Shown here: piece after piece, positions 19,886 to 27,666 of the stretch | How positions within the stretch are numbered: the stretch's first letter is position 1 | Layout of the letters: each line of letters opens with the position of its first letter | Assembly: GCF_039540375.1 (NCBI RefSeq) | Contig: NZ_BAABEX010000029.1 | Location: 186,001 to 250,000 of the forward strand | Reading direction: 5' to 3' | Source of the DNA: Acidovorax_G lacteus | Lineage (GTDB): Bacteria; Pseudomonadota; Gammaproteobacteria; Burkholderiales; Burkholderiaceae_C | DNA length: 64,000 nucleotides | Notes under the pieces: generated by a model | Database searches by the model: none | Told to the model about the DNA's origin: nothing | What the model saw: only the letters and a program-made list of their open reading frames with translations | Position numbers and translations under genes: made by a program

Positions 19886-22462
19886 TCAGCCAAGTTCCGA
19901 CAGCAGGCGCTGTGCCCGAGTGCGCAGCGCGCCCGTGGCTTCCGCAACCACCTCTTCCACCAGGGTGCGGGCCCCATCGGTATCGCCGATCGCGTTGAAT
20001 TCCTCCGCCAGGGCCAGTTTGGTAGCCAACGGGTCCTCTGGTGCAGCCTCGGCGTCGTCGTCGCTGTCGACATCCAACGCAGGCTCGACGGCGGCGGCCG
20101 TGCTGAGGTCGGAGGGGACCGTCGGCATCGGTGCTCGGGCGGTGTTGAGGTCCAGCGACAAATCACCCAGGTCGAACTCCATGGGAGACGAGTCTGGCGG
20201 ATCGGCCTGCAGCGGTACAGGCCCCGACGGCGCCATGCTCAGCTCGTCGGCGGTGGCCTGCATGCGGTCGAGCAGATCCACTGGTTCAGTGGGCGCAGGG
20301 GCCGAAGCGGAATCCAGCGACGGAAGGTCGAGATCCAGTGAGGGCTCGGGGGGCAGGGCGTTGGCTGCTGCAGCTGCCGCTGCTGCGAAGCTGCTGGGTG
20401 CTGGCGCCGGGGCTGGTTCGCTCAGGGCATCTCCTGGCAATTCCAGGTCCAGATCCAGATCCAGATCGGGCGGGAGGGCCTCGACCGACGGAGCCGCTAC
20501 GGCTGCAGCAGCACCGACGCCCACCGCTGCCGCCACGGCCACCCCAGGACGCCCACCGGGTTGGTAGAGCGGGTTGCCACTGTCGATGTCTCGTCCAAGT
20601 TCTACCACACGCGCCCAGTCAGGACCTTCCCCTTGCGTGAGCTTGAACACTTCGCCTGCCACGACTTCCAGCGCCTTGCGGTCCTGGCGCTTGGCATAGA
20701 TTTCTGCCAGCTTGACATGGATGGACACGCGTGCCGGGTTGTGGCGAACGGCTTCCTTCAGGATTTCCTCAGCCTGGAGGTCACGTCCATAGGCCAAGTA
20801 CACGTCGGCCTCGGCAACCGGGTCCACGTCTCCTCCAGCATCGAGCTGGCTCGGCGAATAGGCCATGGACGAGCCTGTGGTCATGTCACTGCCAGACGTA
20901 TCCACGCGCTGGCCACCGCTGGAGCCGAAGAAGGAGTCCGGCTGGATACGGCTTTCCATGAAGGAACTGTCCACGCCTGCGCCCGCGCGGCGTCGCTGCA
21001 CCACACGGTAACCGCCGTAGCCGATCAGAGCCAGCAGAGCCAATCCCAGACCGCCGAGCATCATCGGATCTTCCGTCAGGGTGTCGAGGAAGCTGGGCTC
21101 TTCGACAGGGGCTGGCGGAACCACCGGAGGCCGCGCCGGTGCGGAGGCCGCAGCCGCGGGGGCCGCTGCAGGTGCGGCTTCTGCTGCGGGAGCAGAGGCC
21201 GCCTCAGCGGGCACGGAGGCCGGAGTCTCTGGCGCCGACACCACGGGTGCGCTGGCTTCCACGGCCGGGGCCGGTGTGCTGGCGGGCGCCGATGCGGCCG
21301 GAGGTGTTGCCACAGCCACGGGGGCCGCGATGCCCGGCGCAGCAGGCGCACTTGCGGCGGCCGGGGTGCCCGCCGGTGCAGAGGCAGCCCCCAGCTTATT
21401 CAGGTCGGAAATATTCTTCGACAACTCGGCCATGCGGGACGCATTGTCCTGGGCCTGCTTGTCCTTGGCGATCTGGTCTTCGGGCGCTTTCTGGCCCTGC
21501 ACCGCGCCTTTGGACAGCGTCAGCCGATCGGGCGCGGCGGTTGCCGGTTTGCGATCTTCGACCCGAGCCTGCACCTTGCCGGCGGCGCTGCGGTCTGCAC
21601 CTGCCACCTCGGGCGTGGGGGCTGCACCTGCGAGATTGCGTCGGAAGGCGTTGAAGTCGCGGCTCTGGGCGGCCAAGATCTGCCGTGCCTCCGGCGCTGG
21701 GGTGGCCTGCGCGGCGCTCTCGTCGGGCATCTGCAGGACGGCCCCAGCCTTGAGCCGGTTGACATTGCCCTGGATGAACGCGTCCGGGTTGGCTCTGAGC
21801 ATCGCGACCAGCATCTGGTCGAGCGAAACGCCGGACGGACGGTAAGCATTGGCCAGCTTTCCTGCCGTGTCTCCGCTCTGCACCACCACGCCGCCTGCTG
21901 GGGCCTGGGCCGCTGGAGCCGCCACACGCGGCGCTGCGGCAGGACGAGCGGCCGCAGGCGCAGGCTCAGCCCGAACAGCAGGTGGCGCCACCACGGCCGG
22001 TGCACTCGGTGGCGGCAGTTGTGCTGCAGCAGTCACTGCGGGAGCGGGGCGGCGCAGCGCTGGCGGATCGAACAGCATGGTGTAGCTGCGCGTAATACGC
22101 CCCGTGCCCCAGTTGGCTTCCAGCACGAAGTCCACGAAGGGTTCGTTGACGGGGCGATCGCTGCTCAGCCGCAGAAACGCTGTACCGTCGGCACGGCGCT
22201 GCAGTTGCACCTGCAAGCCATTGAGTGCCGACGAGTAGTCCATGCCTTGGGCTTTGAAGACTTCAGGCGCTGCAGGGGCGACCTTGAGGGTGTCGGCCTC
22301 TGCGGCGGTGATTTGCGGCACATCGATTTCGGCGCGCAGCGGCTCGCCCAAGGCCGACTGGACAGTGATGCGCCCCAGCGCCAGAGCGGCGGCATCCCCG
22401 GAGTAAAAGCCGGCGGATGCGACGGCTGCGGCCGCCAGCACAGAAAATTTCCAACGATGCAT
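19886..22462 (-). CDS. fimV: FimV/HubP-type polar hub and type IV pilus assembly protein
   Basis: 858 aa from ATG 22462. A signal peptide (MHRWKFSVLAAAAVASAG ... AAALA) is followed by the FimV N-terminal domain (LGRITVQSALGEPLRAEIDV), a LysM-type motif (VQSGDTAGKLANAYRP), a long Ala/Pro/Ser-rich stretch, and a single membrane helix (MMLGGLGLALLALIGYGGYRVV). An acidic cytoplasmic part with TPR-like repeats (AEDVYLAYGRDLQAEEILKEA-like) and the conserved C-terminal FimV segment (LVEEVVAEATGALRTRAQRL) complete it. An ATG at 22519, preceded by a purine-rich GGGGCGGGGA, would add 19 residues and is a real alternative start. It should organise the cell pole and support type IV pili. Confidence 0.92.
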   Translation of the reverse strand: MHRWKFSVLAAAAVASAGFYSGDAAALALGRITVQSALGEPLRAEIDVPQITAAEADTLKVAPAAPEVFKAQGMDYSSALNGLQVQLQRRADGTAFLRLSSDRPVNEPFVDFVLEANWGTGRITRSYTMLFDPPALRRPAPAVTAAAQLPPPSAPAVVAPPAVRAEPAPAAARPAAAPRVAAPAAQAPAGGVVVQSGDTAGKLANAYRPSGVSLDQMLVAMLRANPDAFIQGNVNRLKAGAVLQMPDESAAQATPAPEARQILAAQSRDFNAFRRNLAGAAPTPEVAGADRSAAGKVQARVEDRKPATAAPDRLTLSKGAVQGQKAPEDQIAKDKQAQDNASRMAELSKNISDLNKLGAASAPAGTPAAASAPAAPGIAAPVAVATPPAASAPASTPAPAVEASAPVVSAPETPASVPAEAASAPAAEAAPAAAPAAAASAPARPPVVPPAPVEEPSFLDTLTEDPMMLGGLGLALLALIGYGGYRVVQRRRAGAGVDSSFMESRIQPDSFFGSSGGQRVDTSGSDMTTGSSMAYSPSQLDAGGDVDPVAEADVYLAYGRDLQAEEILKEAVRHNPARVSIHVKLAEIYAKRQDRKALEVVAGEVFKLTQGEGPDWARVVELGRDIDSGNPLYQPGGRPGVAVAAAVGVGAAAAVAAPSVEALPPDLDLDLDLELPGDALSEPAPAPAPSSFAAAAAAAANALPPEPSLDLDLPSLDSASAPAPTEPVDLLDRMQATADELSMAPSGPVPLQADPPDSSPMEFDLGDLSLDLNTARAPMPTVPSDLSTAAAVEPALDVDSDDDAEAAPEDPLATKLALAEEFNAIGDTDGARTLVEEVVAEATGALRTRAQRLLSELG

Positions 22463-22561
22463 GTGCGCGATGAGCTGAAGAGGTTGGCCGGCGCGGTCGA
22501 GCGGTCGTGTTGTTCTCATGGTGTGATGTCCCCGCCCCGGCCGTGAAAATATGTAAAAAGC

Positions 22562-22590
22562 ACCATAGCAGCAATGTTTTGCACTGACAA
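22562..22590 (-). promoter_or_regulatory. Sigma-70 promoter of fimV
   Basis: -35 TTGTCA (22585-22590 on -), 17-bp spacer, extended -10 TGC-TATGGT (22562-22567). It points at fimV with a predicted start near 22555, leaving a leader of about 35-95 nt depending on the start codon used. Confidence 0.65.
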
Positions 22591-22699
22591 GCTGAGGTGC
22601 CACGGAAGCTTTGGCGAACCCGGCTGCGCCCCATCTTGGTGCAAGTTGCTGTTGTCTGCCGACAACGACCGGTAACCGGCTGTATCGGTTCTGTTCCAG

Positions 22700-22730
22700 C
22701 AAAAACGCACCGCCGGGGCGGTGCGTTTTT
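22700..22730 (-). terminator. Rho-independent terminator after asd
   Basis: AACGCACCGCC/GGCGGTGCGTT stem (22704-22727) followed on - by TTTTT; a T-run also ends the + strand copy, so it could work in both directions. It sits 20 bp past the asd stop and isolates asd from fimV. Confidence 0.9.
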
Positions 22731-22749
22731 GCCTTGCGAGACGTGCGGA

Positions 22750-23880
22750 TCAGGCGTCCAGCAGGATGCGCAGCATGCGGCGCAGCGGCTCGGCGGCGCC
22801 CCACAGCAGCTGGTCGCCGATGGTGAAGGCGCCCAGGTATTCCGGGCCCATGGCCATCTTGCGCAGGCGGCCGACGGGAATGCTGAGCGTACCGGTCACG
22901 GCCACGGGCGTGAGGTCGCGGATCGTGGCTTCGCGGGTGTTGGGAACGACCTTCACCCACGGGTTGTCGGCGGCAATCATGGCCTCAATGTCGGCCAGCG
23001 GTACGTCCTTCTTGAGCTTGAAGGTCAGTGCCTGGCTGTGGCAGCGCATCGCGCCAATGCGTACGCAGAAACCGTCCACCGGCACGGCGGGCGAGCCAAA
23101 GCCTTCGCCCTGGCCCAGGATCTTGTTGGTTTCGGCCATGCCCTTCCACTCTTCACGGCTCACGCCGTTGCCCAGGTCCTTGTCGATCCAGGGGATCAGC
23201 GAGCCGCCCAACGGCACGCCGAAGTTCGCGGTTTCAGCATCGCTCAGGCTGCGCTGCTTGGCGATGATCTTGCGGTCGATTTCGAGAATGGCGCTCTTGG
23301 GGTCGTCGAGCAGCGCCTTGACCTCAGCGTTGAGCGTGCCGAACTGCTTGAGCAGCTCGCGCATGTGCTGTGCACCGCCGCCGCTGGCGGCTTGGTAGGT
23401 TTGGGTGCTCATCCACTCTACGAGCCCCGCCTTGTACAGCGCACCCACGCCCATCAGCATGCACGAGACGGTGCAGTTACCGCCCACCCAGTTCTTGCCT
23501 CCCTTGGCCAGCGCGTCCTTGATGACGGGCATGTTCACCGGGTCGAGGATGATGACGGCGTCGTCCTTCATGCGCAGCGTGGACGCGGCGTCGATCCAGT
23601 GGCCGTTCCAGCCCGCTGCCCGCAGCTTGGGGAACACTTCGGTCGTGTAGTCGCCGCCCTGGGCGGTGATGATGATCTCGCAGCGCTTGAGCTGCTCGAT
23701 GTCGAACGCGTCCTTCAGGGTGGTTTCGTTCTTGGCCATCGAAGGGGCGGCGCCGCCCGCGTTCGAGGTGGAGAAGAACATCGGCTCGATGAGGTCGAAG
23801 TCCTTTTCCTGCACCATGCGGTCCATCAGGACCGAGCCGACCATGCCGCGCCAGCCGACCAACCCTACCAACTTGCTCAT
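22750..23880 (-). CDS. asd: Aspartate-semialdehyde dehydrogenase
   Basis: 376 aa. It has a Rossmann start LVGLVGWRGMVGSVLMDRM, the catalytic Cys in GGNCTVSCM and a substrate-binding KTYQAASG-like region reading QTYQAASGGGAQHM. It reduces aspartyl phosphate to the semialdehyde, the branch point to Lys/diaminopimelate, Met, Thr and Ile. An AAAGGG ribosome-binding site lies about 8 nt before ATG. A Thr/Ile-rich short frame and hairpin lie in the 346-bp gap upstream (described separately), suggesting end-product control. Confidence 0.97.
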   Translation of the reverse strand: MSKLVGLVGWRGMVGSVLMDRMVQEKDFDLIEPMFFSTSNAGGAAPSMAKNETTLKDAFDIEQLKRCEIIITAQGGDYTTEVFPKLRAAGWNGHWIDAASTLRMKDDAVIILDPVNMPVIKDALAKGGKNWVGGNCTVSCMLMGVGALYKAGLVEWMSTQTYQAASGGGAQHMRELLKQFGTLNAEVKALLDDPKSAILEIDRKIIAKQRSLSDAETANFGVPLGGSLIPWIDKDLGNGVSREEWKGMAETNKILGQGEGFGSPAVPVDGFCVRIGAMRCHSQALTFKLKKDVPLADIEAMIAADNPWVKVVPNTREATIRDLTPVAVTGTLSIPVGRLRKMAMGPEYLGAFTIGDQLLWGAAEPLRRMLRILLDA

Positions 23881-23897
23881 TTCAACGCCCTTTCAAG

Positions 23898-23944
23898 TAA
23901 AGAAACAGTGCCCGACCGGCCTGTTTGCCCCGGCTCGTCAGGGC
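23898..23944 (-). terminator. Candidate attenuator hairpin in front of asd
   Basis: On -: GCCC-T-GAC (23937-23944) pairs with GTC-GGGC (23910-23916), and an inner GCC/GGC pair (23932-23934 with 23919-23921) extends it. It is followed within 3 nt by the T-rich ACTGTTTCTTTA (to 23898). The stem has a one-base bulge and a 2x2 internal loop, so it is weaker than the terminators elsewhere in the window. Its place between the Thr/Ile frame and asd is what an attenuator requires. Confidence 0.45.
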
Positions 23945-23975
23945 CAGGGAGGGCGCACGACGATCCGGAGCTGGT

Positions 23976-24080
23976 TCAGCCCTTAATAATGGTCGTGGTT
24001 TTGGTGGTGATTGCGCGCGCGGCCACGCCTGCCAGGGCGGCAGAGGCGGTGTTCAGGGCGAACGGGCGGGCGGCAAACAT
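23976..24080 (-). CDS. Candidate Thr/Ile-rich leader peptide of asd
   Basis: 34 codons from ATG 24080 to TGA 23976-23978. The first half is unremarkable (Ala-rich), but the last eleven residues are ITTKTTTIIKG: five Thr and three Ile codons packed together (ATC ACC ACC AAA ACC ACG ACC ATT ATT), which stands out as an AT-rich patch in very GC-rich DNA. Known thr leaders have the same composition, and Asd is in the pathway to Thr and Ile. The stop is 95 nt before the asd ATG with a hairpin/U-tract between. There is no clear Shine-Dalgarno; a GTG at 24026 would give a 16-residue version. A longer frame on the same strand (23983-24174, other phase) has no such bias. Confidence 0.6.
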   Translation of the reverse strand: MFAARPFALNTASAALAGVAARAITTKTTTIIKG

Positions 24081-24088
24081 AGCCGTGC

Positions 24089-24094
24089 AGTATA
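24089..24094 (-). promoter_or_regulatory. Possible -10 element (TATACT) of the asd leader transcript
   Basis: TATACT on - lies 8 nt before the leader ATG. If used, transcription would begin at or next to that ATG, giving a leaderless or near-leaderless mRNA. The -35 region is poor and the hexamer abuts the U-tract of the upstream terminator, so it may be fortuitous. Confidence 0.4.
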
Positions 24095-24125
24095 AAACAA
24101 AAGGCCCGGAGCAGGTCAGGGCCTT
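24095..24125 (-). terminator. Second terminator downstream of leuB
   Basis: AAGGCCC (24119-24125 on -) pairs with GGGCCTT (24101-24107) across an 11-nt loop and is followed by TTTTGTTTTA. It lies immediately upstream of the asd leader and would separate the leuB transcript from asd. Confidence 0.8.
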
Positions 24126-24172
24126 GCGGAGTGGGCCGGGGCCTGCGGGTGGCCGGCACTCCCGCGTCGCCC

Positions 24173-24198
24173 AAAAGAAAAGCGGCCCGCAGGCCGCT
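24173..24198 (-). terminator. First terminator downstream of leuB
   Basis: Perfect AGCGGCC/GGCCGCT stem with a four-base loop (24181-24198) followed on - by TTTTCTTTT. It sits 29 bp after the leuB stop. Confidence 0.88.
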
Positions 24199-24226
24199 GT
24201 CTTGGACGAGGGCGTCGGCCTGGCCG

Positions 24227-25300
24227 TCAGGCGGCCAGCGCCTTCACCACCGCGTCGCCCATCTGCGCCGTGCCCACCTTGGTGGTGCCTTCGCTGTAGA
24301 TGTCGGGCGTGCGCAGGCCCTGGGCCAGCACCTTCTGCACGGCAGCCTCGATGCGCTGGGCCGCGGCTTCCTGGTTCAGGCTGAAGCGCAGCATCATCGC
24401 GGCGCTCAAGATGGTGGCCAGCGGGTTGGCCACGCCCTTGCCCGCAATGTCCGGCGCGCTGCCGTGGCTGGGCTCGTACAGGCCCTGGTTGCTGCTGTTG
24501 AGGCTGGCCGAGGGCAGCATGCCGATGGAGCCGGTGAGCATGGAGGCCTCGTCGGACAGGATGTCACCGAACATGTTGCCGGTCACGATCACGTCGAAGG
24601 CCTTGGGCTTTTTCACCAACTGCATGGCCGCGTTGTCCACGTACATGTGCTCCAGTTCCACGTCCTGGTAGTCCTTGTGCACGTCGGTGACCACGTCCTT
24701 CCAGAACTGGAAGGTCTCCAGCACGTTGGCCTTGTCCACGCTCGTGACCTTCTTGTTGCGCTTGCGGGCGGCTTCAAAGGCCACACGGGCAATGCGCTCG
24801 ATCTCGGGGCGCGAGTAGCGCATGGTGTCGAAGGCTTCGTCGGCACCGGGGAAGTGGCCGTCCACCGCCGTGCGGCGGCCGCGCGGCTGGCCGAAGTAGA
24901 TGTCGCCCGTGAGCTCTCGGATGATGAGGATGTCCAGACCGGCCACGAGTTCGGGCTTGAGGCTGGAGGCATGCGTGAGCTGCTCGTAGCAGATGGCCGG
25001 ACGGAAGTTGGCAAACAGGCCCAGGTGCTTGCGCAGGCCCAGGATGGCCTGCTCGGGGCGCAGCGGGCGGTCGAGCTTGTCGTACTTCCAGTCGCCCACA
25101 GCGCCGAACAGGATGGCGTCGGCCTCCTTGGCAAGCTTGAGCGTGGACTCGGGCAGCGGGTGGCCGTGCGCCTCGTAGGCGGCACCGCCCACCAGGGCGG
25201 ATTCCATCTCCAGCTTCAGGTCCAGGGCGCGCAATACCTTGACGGCTTCGGCCACGATTTCGGTACCAATGCCATCGCCTGGCAGGACTGCAATTTTCAT
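24227..25300 (-). CDS. leuB: 3-isopropylmalate dehydrogenase
   Basis: 357 aa. Start MKIAVLPGDGIGTEIVAEAV; family motifs are DNAAMQLVKKPKAFDVIVTGNMFGDILSDEAS-type (metal and cofactor contacts) and GLYEPSHGSAPDIAGKGVANP. It performs NAD-dependent oxidation and decarboxylation of 3-isopropylmalate in leucine synthesis. It is separated from leuD by one copy of the dispersed repeat and followed by two terminators. Confidence 0.97.
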   Translation of the reverse strand: MKIAVLPGDGIGTEIVAEAVKVLRALDLKLEMESALVGGAAYEAHGHPLPESTLKLAKEADAILFGAVGDWKYDKLDRPLRPEQAILGLRKHLGLFANFRPAICYEQLTHASSLKPELVAGLDILIIRELTGDIYFGQPRGRRTAVDGHFPGADEAFDTMRYSRPEIERIARVAFEAARKRNKKVTSVDKANVLETFQFWKDVVTDVHKDYQDVELEHMYVDNAAMQLVKKPKAFDVIVTGNMFGDILSDEASMLTGSIGMLPSASLNSSNQGLYEPSHGSAPDIAGKGVANPLATILSAAMMLRFSLNQEAAAQRIEAAVQKVLAQGLRTPDIYSEGTTKVGTAQMGDAVVKALAA

Positions 25301-25305
25301 GTAAT

Positions 25306-25352
25306 GCTCTTATTTTGATAGCTGCTCGTGCTTGATTTGTAAGCACGAGCCA
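25306..25352 (-). repeat. Dispersed double-hairpin repeat, copy 2 (reverse)
   Basis: GCTCGTGCTT (25324-25333) pairs with AAGCACGAGC (25341-25350); the TTTTGATAGC half lies before it on +, so the element is inverted relative to copy 1. It occupies the 69-bp gap between leuB and leuD. The outer arm next to leuD has decayed. Confidence 0.85.
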
Positions 25353-25369
25353 GGGATTTCATGCTGGGT

Positions 25370-26020
25370 TCAGCCCACCATGGTGTGGGCCAGCCAGGGC
25401 TTGGTGGCCAGGCGCTGGGCTTCGAAGGCGCGGATCTTGTCGGCCTGGCGCAGCGTCAGGCCGATGTCGTCAAAGCCGTTGAGCAGGCAGTACTTGCGGA
25501 ATGCCTGCACCTCGAACGGGATCTCTTCGCCCTGTGGCCGCACGATGACCTGGCGCTCCAGGTCGATGGTCAGGCGGTAGCCGGGGAAGGCGTGCACTTC
25601 GTCGAAGAGCTGCGACACCGTGGCTTCGGGCAGCACGATGGGCAGCAGCCCGTTCTTGAAGCAGTTGTTGAAGAAGATGTCGGCAAAGCTCGGCGCGATG
25701 ATGGCGCGAAAGCCGTACTGGTCGAGCGCCCAGGGGGCGTGCTCACGGCTGGAGCCGCAGCCGAAGTTCTTGCGCGCCAGCAGGATGCTTGCGCCCTGGT
25801 AGCGCGGCTGGTTGAGCACGAAGTCCGGGTTGGGCTTGCGCTGGCTTTCGGGGATGCCGGGTTCGCCCTTGTCGAGGTAGCGCCACTCATCAAACAGATT
25901 GGGGCCGAAGCCGGTTTTCTTGATCGACTTGAGGAACTGCTTGGGGATGATGGCGTCGGTGTCGACGTTGTCCCGGTCCATGGGCGCAACCAGCCCCTGG
26001 TGGATGGTGAATTTCTGCAT
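25370..26020 (-). CDS. leuD: 3-isopropylmalate dehydratase small subunit
   Basis: 216 aa from ATG 26020 (MQKFTIHQGLVAPMDRDNVD). Swivel-domain motifs are VDTDAIIPKQFL and RKNFGCGSSREHAPWAL. It pairs with LeuC to isomerise isopropylmalate. An upstream extension to 26089 runs through the entericidin gene region in another frame and is not used. Confidence 0.96.
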   Translation of the reverse strand: MQKFTIHQGLVAPMDRDNVDTDAIIPKQFLKSIKKTGFGPNLFDEWRYLDKGEPGIPESQRKPNPDFVLNQPRYQGASILLARKNFGCGSSREHAPWALDQYGFRAIIAPSFADIFFNNCFKNGLLPIVLPEATVSQLFDEVHAFPGYRLTIDLERQVIVRPQGEEIPFEVQAFRKYCLLNGFDDIGLTLRQADKIRAFEAQRLATKPWLAHTMVG

Positions 26021-26030
26021 GGCGAGGGTC

Positions 26031-26159
26031 TTATTTGTTGGCGGCGCGCTCGATGGCGTTGCCGGCTTTCTGCACGTCTTGACCCACACCCTTGACGGTG
26101 TTGCAGCCGCTGAGCAGCAGCGCGAAGGCGACGGCGATGAGGGCGGTGAGCTTGTTCAT
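26031..26159 (-). CDS. Entericidin EcnA/B-family small lipoprotein
   Basis: 42 aa from ATG 26159. The N-terminal signal MNKLTALIAVAFALLLSGC ends in a lipobox (LLSGC) and is followed by NTVKGVGQDVQKAGNAIERAANK, the amphipathic VxGxGxDxxxxGxxIxxAA pattern of entericidins. Such proteins are outer- or inner-membrane lipoproteins associated with stress or antidote/toxin behaviour in enterics. It is inserted between leuC (stop 22 bp upstream) and leuD (start 10 bp downstream), so it is probably transcribed with the leucine genes. Confidence 0.85.
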   Translation of the reverse strand: MNKLTALIAVAFALLLSGCNTVKGVGQDVQKAGNAIERAANK

Positions 26160-26181
26160 GGCAGGTTCTCCTTGGGGTGGG

Positions 26182-27633
26182 TCAGGCAAACTGGCGGATG
26201 TCGACAAAATGGCCGTGCACCGCGGCCGCGGCGGCCATGGCGGGGCTGACGAGGTGGGTGCGCCCACCCGCGCCCTGGCGGCCTTCGAAGTTGCGGTTGC
26301 TGGTGGAGGCGCAGCGTTCGCCGGGCTCCAGGCGGTCGGCGTTCATGGCCAGGCACATGCTGCAGCCGGGTTCGCGCCATTCAAAGCCCGCGGCCTTGAA
26401 GACTTCGTGCAGGCCCTCGCGCTCGGCCTGTTCCTTCACCAGGCCCGAGCCGGGCACCACCATGGCGAGCTTGACGTTGCCTGCCACCTTGCGGCCCAGG
26501 CGCTTGACCACGGCGGCGGCTTCGCGGATGTCTTCGATGCGGCTGTTGGTGCACGACCCGATGAACACCTTGTCCACCGTGATGTCGTGGATCGGCTTGC
26601 CGGGCTGCAGGCCCATGTAGGTCAGCGCCCGCTCGATGGCGCTGCGGCGGGTGGCGTCCTTTTCCTTGTCGGGGTCGGGCACGCGTGCGTCCACGCCCAG
26701 CACCATCTCGGGCGACGTGCCCCAGGTCACCTGCGGCACGATCTGGGCCGCGTCGAGTGTGACCACGGCGTCGAACACCGCGTCGGCATCGGAGTGCAGC
26801 GTGCGCCAGTAGGCCACGGCCTGCTCCCATTCGACGCCCCCGACAAACTGGCCGGTCTGGCGGTCGGTGCCGGGGGCCATGGGGCGGCCCTTGACGTAAT
26901 CGATGGTCTTGTCGTCCACCGCCACCAAGCCGGCGCGTGCACCGGCCTCGATGGCCATGTTGCACACGGTCATGCGACCTTCCATGCTCAGGCCGCGGAT
27001 GGCCGAGCCGGCAAACTCGATGGTGTAGCCGGTGCCGCCGGCCGTGCCGATCTTGCCGATGATGGCCAGCACGATGTCCTTGGCCGTCACGCCGCGGGCC
27101 AGCGTGCCCTCGACCTTGACCAGCATGTTCTTGGCTTTCTTGGCCAGCAGCGTCTGCGTGGCCATCACATGCTCGACCTCGCTGGTGCCGATGCCGTGCG
27201 CCAGGGCGCCAAAAGCGCCGTGGGTGGAGGTGTGCGAGTCGCCGCAGACCACCGTCATGCCCGGCAGGGTGGCACCGTTTTCGGGGCCCACCACGTGCAC
27301 GATGCCCTGGCGCTTGTGCATGAACGGGAAGAACGCCGCCGCGCCAGTCTGGGCGATGTTGGCGTCGAGCGTGGTGATCTGCTCCTTGCTGATCGGGTCG
27401 GCAATGCCGTCGTAGCCCAGTTCCCAGCCGGTGGTGGGGGTGTTGTGGTCGGCCGTGGCCACAATGGAGCTCACACGCCACACCTTGCGGCCTGCCTGGC
27501 GCAGGCCTTCAAAGGCCTGCGGGCTGGTCACCTCATGGACCAGGTGCCGGTCGATGTAGAGGATGGACGTGCCGTCCTCTTCGGTGTGGACGACATGCTC
27601 GTCCCAGATCTTGTCGTACAGGGTGCGTCCCAT
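26182..27633 (-). CDS. leuC: 3-isopropylmalate dehydratase large subunit
   Basis: 483 aa aconitase-family protein. MGRTLYDKIWDEHVV start, VCGDSHTSTHGAFGALAHGIGTSEVEHV, and iron-sulfur ligand cysteines in IGSCTNSRIEDI and EPGCSMCLAMN. It partners LeuD. It begins 33 bp after the stop of the LysR regulator on the same strand. Confidence 0.97.
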   Translation of the reverse strand: MGRTLYDKIWDEHVVHTEEDGTSILYIDRHLVHEVTSPQAFEGLRQAGRKVWRVSSIVATADHNTPTTGWELGYDGIADPISKEQITTLDANIAQTGAAAFFPFMHKRQGIVHVVGPENGATLPGMTVVCGDSHTSTHGAFGALAHGIGTSEVEHVMATQTLLAKKAKNMLVKVEGTLARGVTAKDIVLAIIGKIGTAGGTGYTIEFAGSAIRGLSMEGRMTVCNMAIEAGARAGLVAVDDKTIDYVKGRPMAPGTDRQTGQFVGGVEWEQAVAYWRTLHSDADAVFDAVVTLDAAQIVPQVTWGTSPEMVLGVDARVPDPDKEKDATRRSAIERALTYMGLQPGKPIHDITVDKVFIGSCTNSRIEDIREAAAVVKRLGRKVAGNVKLAMVVPGSGLVKEQAEREGLHEVFKAAGFEWREPGCSMCLAMNADRLEPGERCASTSNRNFEGRQGAGGRTHLVSPAMAAAAAVHGHFVDIRQFA

Positions 27634-27666
27634 GGGGCGTTCTCTTTCAGGTGGGGTGGTGCGATT

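Noticed and set aside
20561..22546. 661-codon open frame antisense to fimV
   Set aside because: Gly/Arg/His-rich mirror of the Ala/Pro-rich FimV coding strand.
23983..24174. 63-codon frame on - between leuB and asd
   Set aside because: Overlaps the terminator and leader in another phase and lacks amino acid bias or start signals; the frame ending ITTKTTTIIKG is the better candidate.
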